DNA of 64,000 bases from Tabrizicola_A sp964393035 (GTDB lineage: Bacteria > Pseudomonadota > Alphaproteobacteria > Rhodobacterales > Rhodobacteraceae), in the NCBI GenBank assembly GCA_964393035.1, contig CAYMRX010000002.1, positions 248,001 through 312,000 of the forward strand. Reading direction: 5' to 3'. The notes beneath the pieces were generated by a model, which had not been told where the DNA came from, did not search any database, and worked only from the letters and a program-made list of their open reading frames with translations. Positions within the stretch are counted from its first letter, which is position 1. Each line of letters opens with the position of its first letter. This document shows positions 53,604-63,192 of the stretch, in pieces. The position numbers and the translations under genes are program-made.

Positions 53604-55259
53604 TCACCGGCTAAACCGCTTATACTTCACCCGCTTCGGCTCCAGCGCGTCTGGTCCCAGACGGCGCACCTTGTCTTGCTCATAGGCTTCGAAGTTGCCT
53701 TCGAACCATTCGACATGGGCATCGCCTTCAAACGCCAGGATGTGGGTACACAGGCGGTCAAGGAAGAAGCGGTCGTGGCTGATGATGATGGCGCAGCCGG
53801 CGAAGTCTTCGATGGCGGCTTCCAAGGCTTGCAGGGTTTCGACGTCCAGATCGTTGGTCGGTTCGTCGAGCAGAAGCACGTTGCCGCCTGATTTCAACAG
53901 CTTGGCCATGTGAACGCGGTTGCGTTCCCCGCCCGAGAGCAAACCGACCTTCTTCTGCTGGTCGGTCCCTTTGAAGTTGAAAGCCCCGGTATAGACGCGG
54001 CTGTTGACCTGCATGTCACCCAGATGGATCACCTCGGCCCCGCCCGAGATTTCTTCCCAGACGTTCTTGTTGGGGTCCAGCGCATCGCGCGACTGGTCGA
54101 CATAGGACAGTTGCACCGTGTCGCCCATCACGATGGTGCCTTCATCCGGGGTTTCATTGCCGGTGATCATGCGGAACAGTGTCGATTTACCGGCCCCGTT
54201 CGGACCGATCACACCGACAATGGCCCCCGGCGGGATGGTGAAGGACAGATCTTCGATCAACAGACGGTCGCCCATGGCTTTTTTCAGACCCGTGACCTCG
54301 ATCACCTTATTGCCCAGACGCTCACCGTTGGGGATGATGATCTGCGCGGTGGTGGCGCGTTCCATGACGGTCTGGCCAGCCATTTCATTATAGCGGGCAA
54401 GACGGGCCTTGCCCTTCGACTGGCGGGCCTTGGTGCCGGAGCGGATCCATTCCAGTTCCTTTTCCAGCGCCTTTTGCTTGGACTTGTCCTCGCGGGCCTC
54501 CTGCGCCATGCGCTTGGCCTTCTGGTCGAGCCAAGCCGAATAGTTACCCTCGTAAGGGATACCCCGGCCCCGGTCGAGTTCCAGAATCCAGCCGGTGATG
54601 TCATCAAGGAAATAACGGTCGTGAGTGACGATCAGGATGGTGCCCTTGTAGTCGATCAGGTGCTTTTGCAGCCAAGCGATGGATTCGGCGTCCAAATGGT
54701 TGGTCGGTTCGTCGAGTAGCAGCATGTCGGGCTTTTCCAACAAGAGCTTGCACAGTGCCACGCGGCGGCGTTCCCCGCCCGAGAGGCTTTCGACATTGGC
54801 ATCGTCGGGCGGGCAGCGCAGGGCGTCCATGGCGACGCCCACCGTCGCCTCCAACTCCCACAGGTTGCCCGCGTCGATCTGGTCTTGCAACTGGGCCATT
54901 TCCTCGGCGGTTTCGTCCGAGTAGTTCATGGCAAGTTCGTTATAGCGGTCCAGAATGGCCTGCTGTTCGGCCACGCCCAGCATGACGTTTTCCTTGGCCG
55001 TCAGCTTGGGGTCAAGGTAAGGCTCCTGCGCAAGATAGCCGACCTTGGCACCCTTGGCGGCCCAAGCCTCGCCTTTGAAGTCCTTGTCCATGCCAGCCAT
55101 GATCTTCAGCAGCGTCGATTTACCGGCACCGTTGACCCCGACGACCCCGATCTTCACGCCCGGCAGGAAGTTCAGGTGGATGTTTTCAAAACAGGTCTTG
55201 CCGCCCGGATAGGTCTTGGAGACGTTCTCCATGTGATAGACATACTGATAGCTGGCCAT
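53604..55259 (-). CDS. ettA: Energy-dependent translational throttle protein EttA
   Basis: A 551-residue ABC-F ATPase with two nucleotide-binding domains: Walker A GVNGAGKST and GPNGAGKST, signatures LSGGERRRVALCKLL and LSGGERNRVHMAKLL, Walker B LLLDEPTNHLD and LLLDEPTNDLD. The N-terminal YVYHMENVSKTYPGGK is typical of EttA, and the linker has a basic stretch (SGTKARQSKGKARLARYNEM). EttA binds the ribosomal E site and gates entry into elongation according to ATP/ADP. CAGGAG eight bases before the ATG supports the start. Confidence 0.97.
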   Translation of the reverse strand: MASYQYVYHMENVSKTYPGGKTCFENIHLNFLPGVKIGVVGVNGAGKSTLLKIMAGMDKDFKGEAWAAKGAKVGYLAQEPYLDPKLTAKENVMLGVAEQQAILDRYNELAMNYSDETAEEMAQLQDQIDAGNLWELEATVGVAMDALRCPPDDANVESLSGGERRRVALCKLLLEKPDMLLLDEPTNHLDAESIAWLQKHLIDYKGTILIVTHDRYFLDDITGWILELDRGRGIPYEGNYSAWLDQKAKRMAQEAREDKSKQKALEKELEWIRSGTKARQSKGKARLARYNEMAGQTVMERATTAQIIIPNGERLGNKVIEVTGLKKAMGDRLLIEDLSFTIPPGAIVGVIGPNGAGKSTLFRMITGNETPDEGTIVMGDTVQLSYVDQSRDALDPNKNVWEEISGGAEVIHLGDMQVNSRVYTGAFNFKGTDQQKKVGLLSGGERNRVHMAKLLKSGGNVLLLDEPTNDLDVETLQALEAAIEDFAGCAIIISHDRFFLDRLCTHILAFEGDAHVEWFEGNFEAYEQDKVRRLGPDALEPKRVKYKRFSR

Positions 55260-55326
55260 GACGGGCTCCTGAGGTGATCTTGCTGGTTGCGCCCCATGTA
55301 GCGACTGGGGACGCGCGCTGCAACTC

Positions 55327-56202
55327 TTAGAGGGGCTTTGTCATCCACACATCCGCCGGAAAGCTGGTATAGGGGGCACAGTCCGCCCAACCCATGCGGC
55401 GGTAAAGCGTGATCGCCTCGGTCAGCGCCGAATTGCTGTCCAGTTTCAGGCGCTGATAACCCAAGGCGCGCGCGCGGGTTTCCAGCGCCGCCATCAAGCG
55501 GCGGGCAAGGCCCTGCCCCCGCGCATCCGGATGCACCCACAGCCGTTTCACCTCGGCCTCGCCGCCCTCCAACGGGCGCAGCGAAACGCAACCGACGGGC
55601 ATCCCGTCGCTGAGCGCGAGCAGGAACACGCCTTGCGGTGGGCGGTAAGCGGCGGCATCCGGCAGGGGCAGCGGCAGCTTGTCGGCGGAGAGATCAGGAA
55701 TGGTATCGAGAAGCAGTTGGTAATAGGCGGCAAGGCAGATCAGCGCCTCGGGGGCATCGGGATCAGCTTCGACGATTTCGGTCACATCATGCAAAAGCTG
55801 GGTGGCGATCAGGTCCATCGCCTGCAAAAGCGCCGCGGTTTGCCCCCCGGCCCGCGCCAATGTGGCCGCGGCGGCGGTATGGCCAATGTCACGATAGGCG
55901 GTGTTTTCGGCCGCCCCCGCAGGCGTCAACCGGGCAATGCGGCGGCGGCGGTCGACGGGATCGGCGGCCGTGACCATCAGCCCCTCCTCCTCAAGGCTGC
56001 GCAAAAGGCGCGACATCAACCCGGAATCAAGCGCCAGCCGATCCCGGATCAGCGCGACATCGGTGCCTGCCTCGGTCACCAGTTGCAGCACCCGCGCCGC
56101 GCCCAAGGGTCGCCCCCGGCCCAGATAGGAATGGTCAAGCGCCCCCACCTCGCGGGTGACGGCCCGGTTGAAACGGCGCAGGCGGGCGATGTCGGACAGC
56201 AC
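55327..56202 (-). CDS. MarR-GNAT fusion protein
   Basis: A 291-residue two-domain protein. Residues 1-140 form a MarR-type winged helix (RLALDSGLMSRLLRSLEEEGLMVTAADPVDRRRRIARLTPAG), and residues 150-291 a GNAT domain (VKRLWVHPDARGQGLARRLMAALETRARALGYQRLKLDSNSAL). Such fusions are a known architecture, thought to couple acetylation to gene regulation. It is 67 bases upstream of ettA on the same strand and divergent from nadD; a CTGAC-N4-GTCAG dyad upstream could be its operator. Confidence 0.9.
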   Translation of the reverse strand: MLSDIARLRRFNRAVTREVGALDHSYLGRGRPLGAARVLQLVTEAGTDVALIRDRLALDSGLMSRLLRSLEEEGLMVTAADPVDRRRRIARLTPAGAAENTAYRDIGHTAAAATLARAGGQTAALLQAMDLIATQLLHDVTEIVEADPDAPEALICLAAYYQLLLDTIPDLSADKLPLPLPDAAAYRPPQGVFLLALSDGMPVGCVSLRPLEGGEAEVKRLWVHPDARGQGLARRLMAALETRARALGYQRLKLDSNSALTEAITLYRRMGWADCAPYTSFPADVWMTKPL

Positions 56203-56228
56203 TTTCAGACTCTCATCAGGGAATTTAT

Positions 56229-56242
56229 CTGACTTTTGTCAG
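56229..56242. promoter_or_regulatory. Candidate MarR operator
   Basis: CTGACTTTTGTCAG is a dyad with five-base arms, 27 bases before the MarR-GNAT start codon and in the gap shared with nadD. Assignment to the MarR protein is by position only. Confidence 0.3.
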
Positions 56243-56335
56243 TCATAATTTGTGCCGTCAAGCCGGTGAACCTCTGGCCGACCATTGTTTCTGCCACCCG
56301 TTTGCGGTCAAGTGTCGCGCAGCATAGGAGAGCGG

Positions 56336-56935
56336 ATGCGCGCAGGCTTCCCCATCGCGACCAAAGGCATGGTCATCGGCCTTCTCGGCGGATCCTTCGA
56401 TCCGGCGCATGAAGGCCATGCCCATATCAGCCGCGAAGCCCTGAAACGGATGAATCTGGATCAGGTCTGGTGGCTGGTCTCGCCCGGCAACCCTTTGAAA
56501 GCCCGGCAACCTGCGGCTTTGGCCGACCGGATGGCGCGGGCGAAGACGGTCTTGCGGGGCCACCCACGGGTCAAGGTTACAGCACTTGAACAGGCCTTGG
56601 GCACAAGGATGACGGCCGATACCATCGACCGCTTGCAAGCGCTTTATCCGGGGATAAAATTCGTCTGGCTGATGGGGGCGGACAATCTGGTACAGTTCCA
56701 TCGCTGGGGGCGCTGGCGCGACATTCTGCGGGCCTTGCCGGTGGGCGTTTTGGCCCGCCCCGGCTCTGGCGTGGCGGCGCGGCTTTCGGTGGCGGCGCAG
56801 TCGTTCCGGGTGCATCGGGTGGCGCGGGGCGAGCATCTGGGGCGGCAGAAGCCCCCGGCTTGGGTCTTTGTGAACCTGCCGATGAATGATGCCTCCTCCA
56901 GCGACATTCGTGCCAAGGGGCTGTGGAAAAAATAG
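56336..56935 (+). CDS. nadD: Nicotinate-nucleotide adenylyltransferase
   Basis: A 199-residue NadD, which adenylates nicotinate mononucleotide in NAD synthesis. Nucleotidyltransferase motifs are GGSFDPAHEGHAHIS near residue 17 and SSSDIRAKG near the end, with FVWLMGADNL in between. AGGAG just before the ATG at 56336 sets the start; the upstream frame is not family-like. The dacB gene begins five bases later. Confidence 0.95.
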   Translation: MRAGFPIATKGMVIGLLGGSFDPAHEGHAHISREALKRMNLDQVWWLVSPGNPLKARQPAALADRMARAKTVLRGHPRVKVTALEQALGTRMTADTIDRLQALYPGIKFVWLMGADNLVQFHRWGRWRDILRALPVGVLARPGSGVAARLSVAAQSFRVHRVARGEHLGRQKPPAWVFVNLPMNDASSSDIRAKGLWKK

Positions 56936-56940
56936 GGGTG

Positions 56941-58398
56941 ATGGGCGTGATGTTACGGCGTGGCGTGGTGGCGGGGCTTCTGGCAAGCATGGCGGCAGTG
57001 GCATGGGCCGAGGCACCTGCCCGCGTGCCGCGCCCGCCGCGGCGGCCAGAACCGGGGCAAGACCGCTCCACAGATCAGGGGATCACGGCAGCCAAACTGT
57101 CGGGCAGCCTTGCCTTCGTTGTGGCCGACCGCGCCACGGGCCGGGTTCTGGCCTCCCGCGATGCCGACACGCCCTTACCGCCCGCCAGCGTCGCCAAAGC
57201 CATCACCGCGCTTTATGCGCTGGAAAAACTGGGGCCGGCGTTTCGCTTTCATACCCGCGTGATGCGCGTGGGAGAGGTGGTGCAGGGGCGGCTGGAAGGC
57301 GATCTTTACCTTGTCGGCGGCGGTGATCCGAACCTTGACACCGACCAGTTGGGCGATCTGGCCGCGGCCCTTGCGGCCAAGGGGATCAAAGAGATTTCCG
57401 GGCGGTTCATCGCCTGCGACGGCGCCCTGCCCGCACGTTTTCAGATCGACGCGGAACAGCCGGAATATCTGGGCTACAACCCGGCGATCTGCGGGCTGAA
57501 CCTGAATTACAACCGGGTCAACTTTGAATGGAAGCGGGCGGGCAGCGGCTATAGCCTGTCGATGGATGCCCGCGGCGCACGGTTTCTGCCCGTGGTCAAG
57601 GGCGCCAGCGTCAATCTGGCATCGCGCGAGGCCCCCTTGTTCGCCTATGAGGGCCATGAGGCATGGTCCGTGTCACAAGCGGCCTTGGGCGATGGGGGCA
57701 GCCGCTGGTTGCCGGTGCGCGGGCCGGGCGCCTATGCCGCCGAGGTCTTTGGCACCTTGTGCGTCGCACACGGCTTGGCCTTGCCCAAGGCCGAAATCTT
57801 GGCCCATCCACCGACAGAAGCCGTCGAGATCGTGGCGCATCAGAGCGAGGAACTGTCGCAGGTTCTGCGCAAGATGCTGCGGTTTTCCACCAATCTGACC
57901 GCGGAAATCGTCGGCCTGACCGCCAGCGGCGCCGGCACGCTGGAAGGATCGGCCGCGGCCATGACCGATTGGGCGCGGCGGCGTTTTGGCATTGCGGCCG
58001 TGTTTGGCGATCACTCGGGCCTTGGTCCAAAGGCGCGGATATCCGCCGCCGATCTGGCCCGGGTGATGATCCGGGCGGGAAACGCGCGCAACGGGCTTCT
58101 CTTGCACGGGCTGATGCGCGAGTTGGGGCTGACCGATGCCAATGGCAAGGAAGTGCGGCAAAGCCCGGTTCGCATCCATGCCAAAAGCGGAACGCTGAAT
58201 TTCGTGTCCAATCTGGCGGGCTATGTCACCGCACCAACGGGCGATCTGGCCTTTGCCGTCATAGCGGCTGATCCGGCGCGGCGGGCGGCGGTGCCGATGA
58301 ACGAGCGCGAAAAGCCCGCCGGCGGGACGGCCTGGGCCAGACGCGCCCGCAAACTTCAGCAGAGGCTGATCCGTCGATGGGCGGAAAGTTATCTTTGA
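56941..58398 (+). CDS. dacB: D-alanyl-D-alanine carboxypeptidase/endopeptidase (PBP4 family)
   Basis: A 485-residue class C penicillin-binding protein. It has a signal peptide (cleavage about residue 24, AWAEA), the SxxK nucleophile Ser83-Val-Ala-Lys86 (PPASVAKAI), SxN as Ser316-Thr-Asn318 (RFSTNLTAE) and the KTG-like Lys415-Ser-Gly417 (HAKSGTLN). PBP4 trims and cuts cell-wall peptides in the periplasm. The start is taken at 56941; a second ATG at 56950 is also possible. Its 3' end overlaps the convergent EamA gene by ten bases. Confidence 0.92.
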   Translation: MGVMLRRGVVAGLLASMAAVAWAEAPARVPRPPRRPEPGQDRSTDQGITAAKLSGSLAFVVADRATGRVLASRDADTPLPPASVAKAITALYALEKLGPAFRFHTRVMRVGEVVQGRLEGDLYLVGGGDPNLDTDQLGDLAAALAAKGIKEISGRFIACDGALPARFQIDAEQPEYLGYNPAICGLNLNYNRVNFEWKRAGSGYSLSMDARGARFLPVVKGASVNLASREAPLFAYEGHEAWSVSQAALGDGGSRWLPVRGPGAYAAEVFGTLCVAHGLALPKAEILAHPPTEAVEIVAHQSEELSQVLRKMLRFSTNLTAEIVGLTASGAGTLEGSAAAMTDWARRRFGIAAVFGDHSGLGPKARISAADLARVMIRAGNARNGLLLHGLMRELGLTDANGKEVRQSPVRIHAKSGTLNFVSNLAGYVTAPTGDLAFAVIAADPARRAAVPMNEREKPAGGTAWARRARKLQQRLIRRWAESYL

Positions 58399-59270
58399 GG
58401 CGCCAGATGGCGCAGTTGCCATAGGGCATGGGCAAGGATGGCCGCGATGATCGCCGCCCCGCCCCAAAGCGTCGCCTCACCGGGATATTCGCCCAAGATC
58501 CACCAGACCAGCAAAGGCCCCATGACAATCTCCAGCATGGTGATCAGCGAAACTTCTGCGGCGGGCAGGTAACGCGGCCCGATCTGCAACAGGCCCACCC
58601 CCCCGGCAAGGATCACCCCGCCCGAAAGCGCCAAAAGCCCCCATTGCCGCGGCTCCAAGGGCTCAAACGGGGCCAAAGGCCAAGCGATCAGCGCGGTGAC
58701 CAGATAGCCGCAGGCGATGGCGACGATCAGGTTCTGGGCGCGGGCCTTGCGCAGCACGACATAATAGCCCGCAATCGTCAGGGCGTTCAGAAACGACATC
58801 GCATCCCCCAGCAGCGTGCCACCCCCAAGCGCCCCCGCCGCGATGACTGCAACCCCGCCAAAGACCACCAGAATGGTAACCCCCGTCGCACGGCTGATCT
58901 GTTCGTGCAGGAAAATGCGCGAGAAGATGGCCGACAGGAAGGGCGCGGTGGCAAGGATCAGCAGGCTATTGGCCACCGAGGTATATTGCAGCGAGGTCAG
59001 GAAAAAGATCGACCCCGTGCCTTGCAGAACCATCATGGCAAGGGCGGCAGGCGTCAGAAGCGCGCGAAAGCCGGGCCAGGCCGAGGGCAGGAACAGCGCG
59101 ACGAAAGCCAGCGTCGAAATCGCCCCCGCCAAGCCGCGCCAGACCGCAATCGTCATGGCATCGGCCTCGATCATCCGCACCACAAGCGCATCGGGAAAGA
59201 AGAAGGCCACCCCGGCAAAGGTGACCAAAAGGCCGAATGCCTTGGGGTTCTGGGTAGAAAATGCGCTCAT
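58389..59270 (-). CDS. EamA/DMT-family membrane transporter
   Basis: A 293-residue protein with about ten hydrophobic helices in two EamA repeats. Typical segments are GLLVTFAGVAFFFPDALVVR at the start, YTSVANSLLILATAPFLSAIF in the first repeat and AAEVSLITMLEIVMGPLLVW in the second. An inner-membrane metabolite exporter, substrate unknown. Confidence 0.88.
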   Translation of the reverse strand: MSAFSTQNPKAFGLLVTFAGVAFFFPDALVVRMIEADAMTIAVWRGLAGAISTLAFVALFLPSAWPGFRALLTPAALAMMVLQGTGSIFFLTSLQYTSVANSLLILATAPFLSAIFSRIFLHEQISRATGVTILVVFGGVAVIAAGALGGGTLLGDAMSFLNALTIAGYYVVLRKARAQNLIVAIACGYLVTALIAWPLAPFEPLEPRQWGLLALSGGVILAGGVGLLQIGPRYLPAAEVSLITMLEIVMGPLLVWWILGEYPGEATLWGGAAIIAAILAHALWQLRHLAPQR

Positions 59271-59357
59271 CTGGCCTCCTGCTGCTGCGCCCCCTGATAA
59301 CGGGCCGCGACGGATCAGGCTTGTTCAAAGCCGACCTCGAACACCCGCTGCGGGGCC

Positions 59358-59386
59358 TTGCAACCGCGCCCCGCCCGGCCTATATG
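59358..59386 (+). promoter_or_regulatory. Sigma-70-type promoter of the SRP RNA
   Basis: TTGCAA at 59358-59363 and TATATG at 59381-59386 are spaced by 17 bases, immediately upstream of the SRP RNA stem. Confidence 0.7.
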
Positions 59387-59387
59387 G

Positions 59388-59490
59388 GCGGTGAGAGGTT
59401 GGCGCGGGCAGGTGCCTCGCCAACCCGGTCAGGTCCGGAAGGAAGCAGCCGTAACGAGCCCCACTTGGGTCGTTGTCAGCCTCTCACCCC
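59388..59490 (+). ncRNA. ffs: Bacterial small signal recognition particle RNA (4.5S type)
   Basis: The conserved apical domain GGTCAGGTCCGGAAGGAAGC followed by AGCCGTAACGAGCC is present, and the ends pair as GGTGAGAGG (59390-59398) with CCTCTCACC (59480-59488). This is the scaffold for Ffh in co-translational membrane targeting. The exact ends are estimated from the stem and the promoter. Confidence 0.93.
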
Positions 59491-59651
59491 ATCCCCCTTT
59501 GAAGCGCATCGCCACAGCCACAGAGTGGCCACGCCCCCTCTGGCGCCCAGCCCCGGCGACCGTCCGCAACCAGAGCCAGTCGGTCTGCCACAAACGGGCC
59601 TCGACAACAGGGCCAGCCTTTCGACCATGCCGAACCAGAACCAATGATCGC

Positions 59652-59673
59652 CTTTATCTTGGTAAAAATATCC
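59652..59673. repeat. Degenerate copy of the dispersed 25-base element
   Basis: CTTTATCTTGGTAAAAATAT followed by CC matches the arms at 39693 with a one-base loss and two changes. It lies between the SRP RNA and the RTX gene; the rest of 59491-59740 shows no gene. Confidence 0.5.
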
Positions 59674-59683
59674 CACGGGGGAA

Positions 59684-59725
59684 GCGGCGTTTGGTACAAA
59701 CGCCGCGCGGGGGCGTGAAGCCCCC
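59684..59725 (-). terminator. Tandem hairpins after the RTX gene
   Basis: GCGGCGTTTG (59684-59693) pairs perfectly with CAAACGCCGC (59697-59706), and GGGGGC (59709-59714) with GCCCCC (59720-59725). A T-rich stretch on the minus strand follows further out within the repeat copy, so termination of the RTX transcript is plausible. Confidence 0.6.
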
Positions 59726-59740
59726 GTTTGCCGCGCGGCA

Positions 59741-62700
59741 TCAGGCCACGCGGCGCAAGGCGGGATCCGCCGACAACAAAAGCCGCGCCTCATGCGATTT
59801 CAAGATCAGCCGGGCGGCCTGATACCCCTCGGGCGGCACCACCTCCGGCATCCCGGCGAACACCTTGAACAGTTCGGCCCGGGCCGCATCCTGAAGCCCG
59901 CCGATATTGCGCGCGGCGGGCAGGAAGCTTTCGCTCCAGACCCCATCGGCCAAGATCACCTCGTGATGGTCGAACATCAGGTGAAGATAGGTGACCTCTT
60001 GCACCATCGCCTGCGCGACGCCAGGCTGCCCTGCCATATGCAACGCCCGGACAAAAACCTCATCCTCGCCAAAGTACAGCTCCGCGCGCGGTCCCTCGGT
60101 CAGCATGCAGTGCTGGCGCGACACCATCATGTCGCGATTGGGCAGGTTCGGCCCCAAGGCCCCCTTGTGAAACAGAACCGGGTGCAGGGCCGGATCGGCC
60201 TGCAATTCGGCGGCAGGGATGGTGCGCTTGCCGATCCAGCGGATCGGTTGCAGCCCGCGGTCGCGGGTCAGCACCAGATCGCCGGGTTGCAACGTCTCGA
60301 TCGCCCGCGGCCCCGTGGCGGTTTCCACCATGGCGCCCGGGGTAAAGCAGGCAATCCCGCTGTCGATACCGGAATAGTTCAGCGTGCCGATGACATTGCC
60401 GAAGGCATCAAGGAACTGCACCACACCCGAGGTATGGTCATTCGGATCTTTCAGGATGCGGTAGGGCGTCGATCCCGACAGATCCAGCGCATCATTGTCG
60501 CCCGCCCCACCGACGACGGTATCCCCAATGCCGCCAACAAAGGTATCTGACCCCGTTCCGCCGGTCAGCAGGTCATTGCCCGCCCCGCCCGAAATCAGAT
60601 CATTGCCATCGCCGCCATAGATCGCGTCATTGCCGGTGCCGCCATAAAGGCTATCCGCGCCCAACCCGCCATCCAGAAGGTCGTTGCCTGCCCCTCCATC
60701 GACCAGATCGGCCCCGTCACCGCCAGAGGCGCTGTCGTCGCCGGCCCCTGCGATGACCGTATCATTGCCTTCGTCACCATGAACAATGTCATTGCCGGCG
60801 CCGACATCCATGTAATCGTTGCCAGCACCGCCGAAGAAGATGTTGGTATAGACATCCCCCGTCAGACCCTGATTGTCGAAGCCGATCAGCGTATCGTCAA
60901 AAGCCGAGCCGATGATGCCATCGACACCTTGCAGCACATCACCCGTGGCATGACCACCCGAGGCCGTGTTCGAGGCCAGGTTGATCGAAACCGCCGCATT
61001 GGACTCGTGATAATCGAGGAAGTCCATTCCCTCGCCGCCATAAAGCGTGTCGCGCCCGGCCCCCCCGGCCAGCGTGTCATCACCGGCCCCCGCATCAATA
61101 TAGTCGTTGCCCAAACCGCCCGACAGGACGTTGCCCGCCGTCGAGCCATAAAGGGAGTCGTTGTAGATCGAGCCAAAGATGTTCTCGACCGCGACAAGCG
61201 TATCGCCCGCCGCCGTCCCGCCCGAGCCTGCGCCACTCGCCAGATTGACGTTCACCGCCGCCGTGCTGTCGGAATAATCGGCGCTATCGATGCCGGCGCC
61301 GCCCTCCAGCCGGTCCGACCCGGCACCGCCCCGCATGAGGTCATTGCCGTCGCCGCCGTAAAGGCTGTCGCCCCCCGCCCCCCCGTAAAGGCTGTCCTCG
61401 CCCATGCCCCCGGTCAGCGTGTTGGCATTGCCATCACCGGTCAAAAGATCGGCATAGCTCGAACCAAGAATGCTTTCGATCTGGCTCAGAACGTCGCCAT
61501 CGGCGTCGCCGCCCGCGCCTGCGCCAGTGGTCAGATTGACGGTAACCCCCAAGGCCGAGGCCGTGTAATCGACCGTATCGGTGCCCGCGCCGCCGATCAG
61601 CGTGTCGGCCCCGGCGCCGCCCGCCATCACATCATTGCCCGACCCGCCATCCAGCGCGTTGGCGCCGGCGTCCCCGATCAGGGTGTCGTTATTGGCCGAA
61701 CCGGTCAAGTTTTCGACGCCCGACAGCACATCGCCCGCCGCATCGCCGCCGCTGGCCGCGCCGGTCGCAAGATTGACGCTGATCGCTGCGACCGACGCCG
61801 CATAGCTTGCCGTGTCGGTGCCTGCGCCGCCCACCAGCGTATCGGCCCCTGCCCCGCCGGTCAGCAGGTCATTGCCATCGCCTCCCGACAACAGGTTCGC
61901 CGCCGCATCGCCCGTCAGGCTGTCATCAAAGTTCGAACCGATCAGCGTCTCGATGCCCGACAGCACATCGCCCGCCGCATCGCCACCCGCCCCGGCCGCA
62001 CCGGTCAGGCTGATGCTGACCGCCGCCGCAGATGTGGAATAATTCGCGCTGTCATTGCCGCTGCCACCGGTCAGGGTATCGGCCCCGGCCCCGCCAATCA
62101 GCACATCATCGCCCGCATTGCCGGACAGGCTGTTGGCCGCGGCGTCTCCGGTCAGGCTGTCATTGTTGGCAGACCCTGCAAGGTTTTCGATCTCGCTCAG
62201 CACATCGCCCGCGGCATCGCCACCCGTGCCGACACCCGTCGTCAGGTTGACACTGACACCCGCGCCCGAACCCGCATAATCCGCCGTATCCGTGCCTGTG
62301 CCGCCGATCAGCGTGTCCGCCCCGGCGCCGCCGATCAGGGAATCGTTCCCCGCAGCCCCCGACAAAAGGTTCGCGTTGGCATCCCCGGTCAGCGTGTCGT
62401 TATAGGCCGAACCGCTGATGCCTTCGATGCTGGAGCCGACATCACCCGCCGCATGGCCGCCACTGGTTGTCCCGGTGGCCAGATTGACACTGACCGCCGC
62501 GGTCGAGCCGGCGTAATCCACGACGTCAAAACCATCGCCGCCATAAAGCCCGTCCGACCCCGCCCCGCCCTCCAGCGTGTCATTGCCCGCGCCACCGTAA
62601 AGATTATCGGCGCCCGCCGCGCCCGACAGGTCATTCGCCCCCGCATCGCCGGTCAAGGTGTCGGAATAGGCCGATCCGGTGATGTTTTCGATTTCAAAAA

Positions 62701-62983
62701 GAATGTCGCCCGCGCCATGGCCACCGGTTCCGGCCGTGCCGTTGAGATTGACGTTCACCCCGGCGGTCGAGGCCGTGTAATCCGCCGTATCAAGCCCCAG
62801 CCCACCATAAAGCGTGTCGCTGCCCAGCGCCCCGACAAGCGTGTCGTTGCCGTCGCCACCATAAAGCAGGTCATTGCCCGACCCCGCATTGAGCTGGTCG
62901 TTGCCGCCATAGGCGTTCAGCGTGTCGGCGCCGCTTCCCCCGGTCAGGGTATCGTTGCCAGTGGTGCCATTATAGACGGGCAC
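59741..62983 (-). CDS. RTX calcium-binding repeat protein with C-terminal Hint domain
   Basis: A 1080-residue protein. The first ~880 residues contain many GGxGxDxLx nonapeptides (for example GGAGADTLIGG) arranged in about eight larger units of roughly 80 residues, each with an ADY...VSVNL and GDVLS.IENL.GS..ND.L.GD pattern. After residue ~880 a Hint-type autoprocessing domain begins at Cys in GIACFTPGAMVETATGP and contains MMVSRQHCML and HLMFDHHEVILADG. RTX proteins bind Ca2+ outside the cell and are exported by type I secretion; no secretion genes are in the window. There is no signal peptide, as expected. Base use is strongly repetitive, giving long antisense frames. A CtrA-like site lies upstream. 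Confidence 0.9.
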   Translation of the reverse strand: MPVYNGTTGNDTLTGGSGADTLNAYGGNDQLNAGSGNDLLYGGDGNDTLVGALGSDTLYGGLGLDTADYTASTAGVNVNLNGTAGTGGHGAGDILFEIENITGSAYSDTLTGDAGANDLSGAAGADNLYGGAGNDTLEGGAGSDGLYGGDGFDVVDYAGSTAAVSVNLATGTTSGGHAAGDVGSSIEGISGSAYNDTLTGDANANLLSGAAGNDSLIGGAGADTLIGGTGTDTADYAGSGAGVSVNLTTGVGTGGDAAGDVLSEIENLAGSANNDSLTGDAAANSLSGNAGDDVLIGGAGADTLTGGSGNDSANYSTSAAAVSISLTGAAGAGGDAAGDVLSGIETLIGSNFDDSLTGDAAANLLSGGDGNDLLTGGAGADTLVGGAGTDTASYAASVAAISVNLATGAASGGDAAGDVLSGVENLTGSANNDTLIGDAGANALDGGSGNDVMAGGAGADTLIGGAGTDTVDYTASALGVTVNLTTGAGAGGDADGDVLSQIESILGSSYADLLTGDGNANTLTGGMGEDSLYGGAGGDSLYGGDGNDLMRGGAGSDRLEGGAGIDSADYSDSTAAVNVNLASGAGSGGTAAGDTLVAVENIFGSIYNDSLYGSTAGNVLSGGLGNDYIDAGAGDDTLAGGAGRDTLYGGEGMDFLDYHESNAAVSINLASNTASGGHATGDVLQGVDGIIGSAFDDTLIGFDNQGLTGDVYTNIFFGGAGNDYMDVGAGNDIVHGDEGNDTVIAGAGDDSASGGDGADLVDGGAGNDLLDGGLGADSLYGGTGNDAIYGGDGNDLISGGAGNDLLTGGTGSDTFVGGIGDTVVGGAGDNDALDLSGSTPYRILKDPNDHTSGVVQFLDAFGNVIGTLNYSGIDSGIACFTPGAMVETATGPRAIETLQPGDLVLTRDRGLQPIRWIGKRTIPAAELQADPALHPVLFHKGALGPNLPNRDMMVSRQHCMLTEGPRAELYFGEDEVFVRALHMAGQPGVAQAMVQEVTYLHLMFDHHEVILADGVWSESFLPAARNIGGLQDAARAELFKVFAGMPEVVPPEGYQAARLILKSHEARLLLSADPALRRVA

Positions 62984-63192
62984 GTCGGTGTCCTGCTCTG
63001 CCTGTCCGCCGTGGTCTGATGCCCGGTCGAACCGTTTGTTTCCCGTGCCCTAAAGGACGCGGCTTGCCTCGCCCCCGAATACGGGCGGCAATTAAGGCAA
63101 ATTCATGGCAAATGCGGTGAAGCGGACAAAATTGTTGCCGATTTGTGGCGGAAACCTTTCACAAATCAGACCTTTGGCCTGAACGGCCCGCA

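Noticed and set aside
59261..59647. 128-codon frame over the SRP RNA
   Set aside because: It covers a clear structural RNA with its own promoter; no protein features.
61000..62983. Regular tandem repeats that could suggest a CRISPR array
   Set aside because: The repeats are ~240 bases, in frame, and encode RTX Ca2+-binding units; there are no spacers.
60779..63019. 746-codon open frame antisense to the RTX gene
   Set aside because: It mirrors the repeat structure of the RTX gene and has no domain; long antisense frames are expected in repetitive, GC-rich coding DNA.
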